A DNA stretch of 10,424 bases from Akkermansiaceae bacterium (GTDB taxonomy: Bacteria > Verrucomicrobiota > Verrucomicrobiia > Verrucomicrobiales > Akkermansiaceae): positions 1 through 10,424 of the forward strand of contig JAQGPE010000390.1 in the NCBI GenBank assembly GCA_028293225.1, in the 5' to 3' direction. The notes under the pieces are model-generated. The model saw only the letters and a program-made list of their open reading frames with translations. It searched no databases and was not told the origin of the DNA. This document shows positions 6,836-10,424 of the stretch, in pieces (within the stretch, counting starts at the first letter, position 1; each line of letters begins with the position of its first letter). Position numbers and translations under genes: made by a program.

Positions 6836-7962
6836 TCCATTCTCCTCCGGGTGAGTTTTGCGGTGAGGCCCAGGAACAGGACCGACGAACCCATCAGCAT
6901 CAGGATGTCGGGCAGCAGCACCTTCCACAGCGCCCCGGCCTGGAAGATCGTCTGGATCGCGGATACGAAGTGCCGCGCCGGAATGATCTGTGTCACTCCG
7001 CGCAGGAAGGCCGGCATACTGGAAACCTCGTAGATGAAGCCCGACAGCATCATCGCCGGTAGGAAGGCGGCATTCAGCGCGCCCTGCGCCGCGTTGAACT
7101 GGTTGCGCGTGCCGGAGGAAATCGCCAGACCGATCCCGAGCACGCTCAGCAGGAAAAAGGTGCCGGTCACGATCAGCGACAGGATCGAACCGCGGAAGGG
7201 CACATTCAAAAAGCCCGCCGCCACCCCGACGCACAGCAGCAGTGAAACCATGCCGAGCGCGTAGTAGGGCAGCACCTTGCTCAGCAGCAGTTCCGCCCGG
7301 GTGACCGGCGAAGCCAGCAGCGCCTCCATCGTTCCGCGCTCCCATTCACGCGCCACCACCAGCGAGGTCAATAGCGCACCGATGACCGTCATGATCACCG
7401 TGATGGATCCGGGGATGAGGAAGTTGCGGCTTTCCGCGGAGGGGTTGTAACGATACCGCGGCTCCATCGCGATCTCCCGCTTCATGTTCTGCCCGCGGTC
7501 CTCCGCCCGCTGCGCCTGCCACAGCTGCCAGACGCCATTGACGTAGCCGCTGACGAACTGGGCCGGGTTGGGCTCGGAGCCATCGGTCACCAGTTGGATC
7601 GGCGCCGGCCCGCTGCCGTCATTCTGCAGCCTTCTGCTGAAATCCGTGGGGATCACCACGAAGCCGCGGATCTGCGAGTCGATCAGCGCGCGTTCCATCT
7701 CCGGCTGGGATTCGAACGAGCGAACCGTCAACCATGGCGAACCGCTGAGCGCGGCCGTGAAGTCCGCCGAGTCCTTGCCGCTGTCTTGATTGTAGACCCC
7801 GATCCTCAACTTGGAGGAATCGAGATTGATCCCGAATCCAAAGATGAAGATCAGCACGATCGGCAGCACGAAGGCGATCAGGTTGCTGCTCGGGTCGCGG
7901 AAGATCTGCAGGGTCTCCTTCCAGCACAGCGCCTTCAGGCGGCGAAAAGACAATCCTTTCAT
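6832..7962 (-). CDS. ybhS: ABC-2 family transporter permease, YbhS-like
   Basis: A 376-aa permease paralogous to its downstream neighbour; E. coli YbhS is of nearly identical length. It has a cytoplasmic lead with ALCWKETLQIFRDP (11-24, the usual start of the family), TM1 (about 27-44), a large extracytoplasmic domain starting IGVYNQDSGKDS, then five helices (about 182-203, 230-250, 260-281, 294-311 and 349-367) and a basic tail (LTRRRME). The coupling motif is AREWERGTMEALLASPVT (204-221), the counterpart of the sequence in the YbhR-like partner. The ATG at 7962 overlaps the ATPase stop codon as ATGA, and AAGGAGG lies within the last ATPase codons, so expression of the two subunits is tightly coupled. 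The open frame continues far upstream within the ATPase gene, but that part is an out-of-frame shadow. Expected role: half of the exporter channel in the inner membrane. Confidence 0.88.
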   Translation of the reverse strand: MKGLSFRRLKALCWKETLQIFRDPSSNLIAFVLPIVLIFIFGFGINLDSSKLRIGVYNQDSGKDSADFTAALSGSPWLTVRSFESQPEMERALIDSQIRGFVVIPTDFSRRLQNDGSGPAPIQLVTDGSEPNPAQFVSGYVNGVWQLWQAQRAEDRGQNMKREIAMEPRYRYNPSAESRNFLIPGSITVIMTVIGALLTSLVVAREWERGTMEALLASPVTRAELLLSKVLPYYALGMVSLLLCVGVAAGFLNVPFRGSILSLIVTGTFFLLSVLGIGLAISSGTRNQFNAAQGALNAAFLPAMMLSGFIYEVSSMPAFLRGVTQIIPARHFVSAIQTIFQAGALWKVLLPDILMLMGSSVLFLGLTAKLTRRRME

Positions 7963-9671
7963 TTCTCCTCCTTTCCACTGACCAGGGCGATGAAAGCGTC
8001 TTCCATCGAAGGGTCGGGGTTCTCTGCGGTGGCCACCGAATCCTTCAACTCGTCCGGCGTGCCGTTGGCGATCAGCTTGCCGCGGAAGACCAGGCCGATC
8101 CGGTCGCAGTATTCGGCCTCGTCCATGAAGTGGGTCGTGACCATCACCGTCACACCGCGTTCGACCAGCCCGTTGATATGGGTCCAGAACTCTCGCCGCG
8201 TCACCGGATCGACCCCCGAGGTCGGTTCGTCCAGGAACAACAGATCCGGCTCGTGCATCACGGAACACGCCAGCGCGAGCCGCTGCTTGTAGCCCAGCGA
8301 GAGCGAATCGGTCGGCGTGCCGAGGTAGGGCTTCAAGTGGAAGATCTCCGTCATGTCGTCCATCTTCTCCCGCTGCTGCTTCCCGCTCAGCCCGTAGATC
8401 CCGGAAAAGAACTCGAGGTTCTGGGACACGGTCAGGTTGCCGTAGAGCGAGAACTTCTGCGCCATGTAGCCCAGCCGCTGACGCGCCTTCGCCGCACTTT
8501 TCCGCAGGTCCATTCCCACCACCATCGCCTTGCCTTTCGTAGGCAGCAGCAGGCCGCACATCATCTTGAAGGTGGTCGATTTCCCCGCGCCGTTCGGACC
8601 AAGCAGGCCGTAAATTTCGCCGCGTTTCACCTGAAAGGTGACGTCGTCCGTGGCCTTGAAATCGCCGAACTCCTTGGTCAGGTGCTCGGCCTCGATCACC
8701 ACTTGGTCATCGAGAGGGATCTCCTTCACGTGCTGGGCCAGCACTGACTCCCCGCCGGGACCACCGCCCAGCAGGTCGATGAAGGCGTCTTCAAAGCGCG
8801 GCTTCGCCTTCACCCACTCGGCCTTCTCACCGGCTCCGATCTCCTTCGGATCAAAGGGCTCCGTTCCCTTCGCCAGGGTCAGTCGCAGGTTGTGCCCCTG
8901 GATGGTTCCATCGGTGACTTCCTCGCGCTCCAGCGCCTTGGTCAGGAGCGGGCGTTTGGCGGTCTGGAGATTTTTGAGCACGTAACAGCGACCCTCAAGC
9001 GGCTTGGAAATCTCGGCCGGCGTGCCGGTCACCAGCAGCTTCCCTTCACTGAGGACGATCGCCGATCCGCACAGCTCCGCCTCATCGAGATAGGCCGTGC
9101 TCCACACCACCGCGATCCCACGCTCGATCAGATCGCCGACCATGCTCCACAGCTCTTTCCGTGAAACCGGATCGACACCGACGCCCGGTTCATCGAGCAA
9201 CAGCAACTTTGGCTGGCCAAGCAGTGCGCAGGCCAGCCCCAGCTTCTGCTTCATCCCTCCCGAGAGCTTCCCGGCGAAGCGCGAGGTGAAGCGCTTCAGA
9301 TCCGTGAAATCCAGCAGCCGCGAAAAGGCTTCCTCCCGCTCGTCGCCCATCACGTTGCGCAGACTCGCGTGAAGCTTCAGATTTTCAATGACCGTCAGGT
9401 CCTCGTAGAGACCGAACTTCTGCGGCATGTAGCCGATCTCGTCCCGGATCAGGTGCGCCTCACTGCCCGGATCGTGGCCAAGCGTTTCCAGCTGTCCGGA
9501 GGTCGGCAACAGCAGCCCTGCCATCAGTCGCAGCAACGTCGTCTTGCCCGCTCCGTCAGGCCCCACCAGCCCCGTGATGACGCCGGTGCGGATTTCTCCC
9601 GACACATCATCCAGCGCCGGAGTTTCCCTGCCGGGAAAGACCTTCTTCACACCGTCGAAGCGAGCCACCAC
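7959..9671 (-). CDS. ybhF: ABC exporter ATPase with two fused nucleotide-binding domains, YbhF-like
   Basis: A cytoplasmic ATPase carrying both NBDs in one chain, about 570 aa from GTG 9671; E. coli YbhF is about 578 aa. Residue numbers here count from the alternative GTG at 9710. NBD1: Walker A GPDGAGKT (50-57), Q-loop Q97, signature LSGGM (149-153), Walker B with D173 and E174; the H-loop histidine is replaced by Ala206 (WSTAYLDEAE). NBD2: Walker A GPNGAGKS (371-378), Q-loop Q418, signature LSLGY (470-474), Walker B D494/E495, H-loop His527 (TTHFMDEAE). So one composite ATP site keeps its full set of motifs, and the other is degenerate. As I recall, this asymmetry is also seen in YbhF/RbbA relatives. 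The first possible start, GTG 9710, has no ribosome site and lies at the predicted transcription start, whereas GGAG is placed 6 nt before GTG 9671 (9 nt before GTG 9668), and the resulting N-terminus matches the family length. First gene of the operon. Confidence 0.88.
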   Translation of the reverse strand: MVARFDGVKKVFPGRETPALDDVSGEIRTGVITGLVGPDGAGKTTLLRLMAGLLLPTSGQLETLGHDPGSEAHLIRDEIGYMPQKFGLYEDLTVIENLKLHASLRNVMGDEREEAFSRLLDFTDLKRFTSRFAGKLSGGMKQKLGLACALLGQPKLLLLDEPGVGVDPVSRKELWSMVGDLIERGIAVVWSTAYLDEAELCGSAIVLSEGKLLVTGTPAEISKPLEGRCYVLKNLQTAKRPLLTKALEREEVTDGTIQGHNLRLTLAKGTEPFDPKEIGAGEKAEWVKAKPRFEDAFIDLLGGGPGGESVLAQHVKEIPLDDQVVIEAEHLTKEFGDFKATDDVTFQVKRGEIYGLLGPNGAGKSTTFKMMCGLLLPTKGKAMVVGMDLRKSAAKARQRLGYMAQKFSLYGNLTVSQNLEFFSGIYGLSGKQQREKMDDMTEIFHLKPYLGTPTDSLSLGYKQRLALACSVMHEPDLLFLDEPTSGVDPVTRREFWTHINGLVERGVTVMVTTHFMDEAEYCDRIGLVFRGKLIANGTPDELKDSVATAENPDPSMEDAFIALVSGKEEK

Positions 9672-9717
9672 CCGGCTCTCCTGCGGCTTCCCGTCGCGCT
9701 TGGCGTCCACGACTGAG

Positions 9718-9746
9718 AAAATTGAACAATCGATTCACAAAGTCAA
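9718..9746 (-). promoter_or_regulatory. Probable promoter of the ABC exporter operon
   Basis: On the minus strand, TTGACT (9746-9741, five of six matches to the sigma-70 -35 consensus) is followed by a 17-bp spacer and AATTTT (9723-9718, a weak -10 with three of six matches). Transcription would start around 9711, just before the first possible ATPase start codon. That favours the internal GTG at 9671, which has a ribosome site, as the real start. The weak -10 means the promoter may need an activator or be of low strength. Confidence 0.5.
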
Positions 9747-9756
9747 ACGATTGTTC
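9724..9756. promoter_or_regulatory. Perfect 9-bp inverted repeat around the -35 element, candidate operator
   Basis: GAACAATCG at 9724-9732 is repeated in inverted orientation (CGATTGTTC) at 9748-9756, with 15 bp between the arms. The right arm ends directly against the dihydropteroate synthase stop codon. The -35 hexamer lies between the arms, and the left arm fills the promoter spacer, a classical repressor geometry. In E. coli the ybh exporter is controlled by a TetR-family repressor (CecR/YbiH), so a similar regulator is a reasonable guess; no such gene is in the window. Alternatively, as RNA on the minus strand it could form a weak AT-rich hairpin followed by AATTTTCTC, a poor terminator for the upstream gene. 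Confidence 0.55.
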
Positions 9757-10424
9757 TTAAACAGAATGAGCTACGGCACTCAAGACCTTCAGTGCCTGCC
9801 AGGCCGCAGCGACGTTGTGCACCCGGACCATGCCGGCCCCGCCGCTGAAAGCCGCCGCGATGCAGGCCACCGTGCCGGCATCCCGGTCGTTGGGGTCGGT
9901 CAGCCCCAGCACCTCACCGATCACCGTCTTGCGACTGACCGGAACCATCACCGGCCGCCCGAAACAGCCAAGCTCCCGCAACCGGCTCATGATCGTCAGG
10001 TTGTCCTGCCGCTGCTTCGCGAAGTCGATTCCGGGATCCAGGATGATGGACTCCCGCAGCAGTCCGGCGCTTTCAGCCAAGGCGATCTTCGCCGCAAAGA
10101 AATCGGTTAGAGAGCGCATGATGTCCGGCCACTGCTGGTGGAAATGAGCCACCTTCGGCTCGCCGACCGAGTGCATGATCAGGAGAGAGGCTCCGGCTGC
10201 CGCACAGAGGGCGGCATTGCGGGGATCGGGCAGACCGCCCATGTCATTGAGCAACTCCACTCCCAGAGGCAGCACTGCTTCCGCCACCTCCGGCCGCCAG
10301 GTATTGGCGGAGAGCACCGGCGGCCAGACCTGCTCCTCATCCCTGGGAACCGCGGTGGCCAAGGACTCCGGCCAGCGCTCGAGGAAGGCCCTGAAGCGGC
10401 GGACTTCCTCTTCGATCGGAATCG
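9757..10424 (-). CDS. folP: Dihydropteroate synthase, divergent, 5' end outside the window
   Basis: The C-terminal ~222 residues of a dihydropteroate synthase, the TIM-barrel folate enzyme that joins 6-hydroxymethyl-dihydropterin pyrophosphate to p-aminobenzoate. The frame is open to the window edge; visible residues begin IPIEEEVRRFRAFLERW, matching the family helix before the second conserved loop. Recognisable family blocks: LSANTWRPEVAEAVLPLGVE then LLNDMGGL (normally SVDT... INDVSG), SLLIMHSVGEP (normally LMHMxGxP), IILDPGIDFAK (normally DPGxGFGK), PVSRKTVIGEVLG (SRKxxIG) and MVRVHNV (normally RVHDV). The pterin-site Asn of the IND motif, the Asp of DPG, the SRK lysine and the RVH Arg/His are present. 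The Asp of SVDT is Asn here (codon 10303-10305), and the Asp after RVH is Asn (9814-9816). The gene is 46 bp upstream of the first possible ATPase start, but a promoter lies in the gap, so it need not share a transcript with the exporter. Another family member with a different pterin substrate cannot be excluded. Confidence 0.82.
   Translation of the reverse strand, partial: IPIEEEVRRFRAFLERWPESLATAVPRDEEQVWPPVLSANTWRPEVAEAVLPLGVELLNDMGGLPDPRNAALCAAAGASLLIMHSVGEPKVAHFHQQWPDIMRSLTDFFAAKIALAESAGLLRESIILDPGIDFAKQRQDNLTIMSRLRELGCFGRPVMVPVSRKTVIGEVLGLTDPNDRDAGTVACIAAAFSGGAGMVRVHNVAAAWQALKVLSAVAHSV

Noticed and set aside
6836..8559. Long minus-strand open frames running upstream of both permease starts
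   Set aside because: They are alternate-frame readings of the permease and ATPase genes, Arg/Gly-rich, allowed by high GC; ATGA overlaps and ribosome sites fix the starts at 6835 and 7962.
1..10424. CRISPR arrays, tRNA/rRNA genes, transposases or a defence-type gene cluster
   Set aside because: No repeated spacer pattern, no RNA gene landmarks and no transposase or nuclease motifs were found on either strand; the content is mostly housekeeping, transport and surface proteins.

Overview
The window is GC-rich and densely coded. The protein content points to the phylum Verrucomicrobiota, probably a Verrucomicrobiaceae/Luteolibacter-like bacterium. This is an inference from three things: a PEP-CTERM-like exported protein; a large modular exoprotein ending in the SADLVTW...FFRVE type of C-terminal module common in secreted proteins of that phylum; and the style of the GAF-like/LuxR regulator. 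No sequence search was possible, so the taxon is a guess. No RNA genes, insertion sequences, CRISPR arrays or attachment sites were seen.

Layout: (1) 73-3314, plus strand. Two genes for exported surface proteins: a 217-aa protein with a degenerate PEP-CTERM-like tail, then an 816-aa protein with two discoidin-like repeats, Ig-like spacers and an L-type-lectin-like domain. A perfect 13-bp hairpin with a UUCG loop and T-run closes this block. (2) 3427-4524, minus strand. A receiver-less LuxR-type regulator. (3) 4720-5286, plus strand. An RluE-like 23S rRNA pseudouridine synthase, divergent from the regulator. (4) 5293-9671, minus strand. An apparent operon read from right to left: a tandem-NBD ABC ATPase (YbhF-like), two ABC-2 permeases (YbhS- and YbhR-like) joined by 4-bp ATGA overlaps, then a small membrane protein whose coding sequence appears to be split by an in-frame TAG. 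(5) 9757-10424, minus strand. The C-terminal part of a divergent dihydropteroate synthase running off the window edge.

The three ABC genes should form one exporter: one ATPase polypeptide carrying both nucleotide-binding domains and a permease heterodimer, as in E. coli YbhFSR. The YbhG-type membrane-fusion partner found with the E. coli system is not adjacent here. The gap between the dihydropteroate synthase gene and the ATPase gene holds a good -35 element inside the loop of a perfect 9-bp inverted repeat, which looks like a repressor-controlled promoter.

Nothing here amounts to a clearly new system. The points most worth a second look are the amber-split membrane gene, the promoter/inverted-repeat arrangement with the ATPase start-site question, the substituted conserved positions in the dihydropteroate synthase, and the internally duplicated lectin/discoidin exoprotein.
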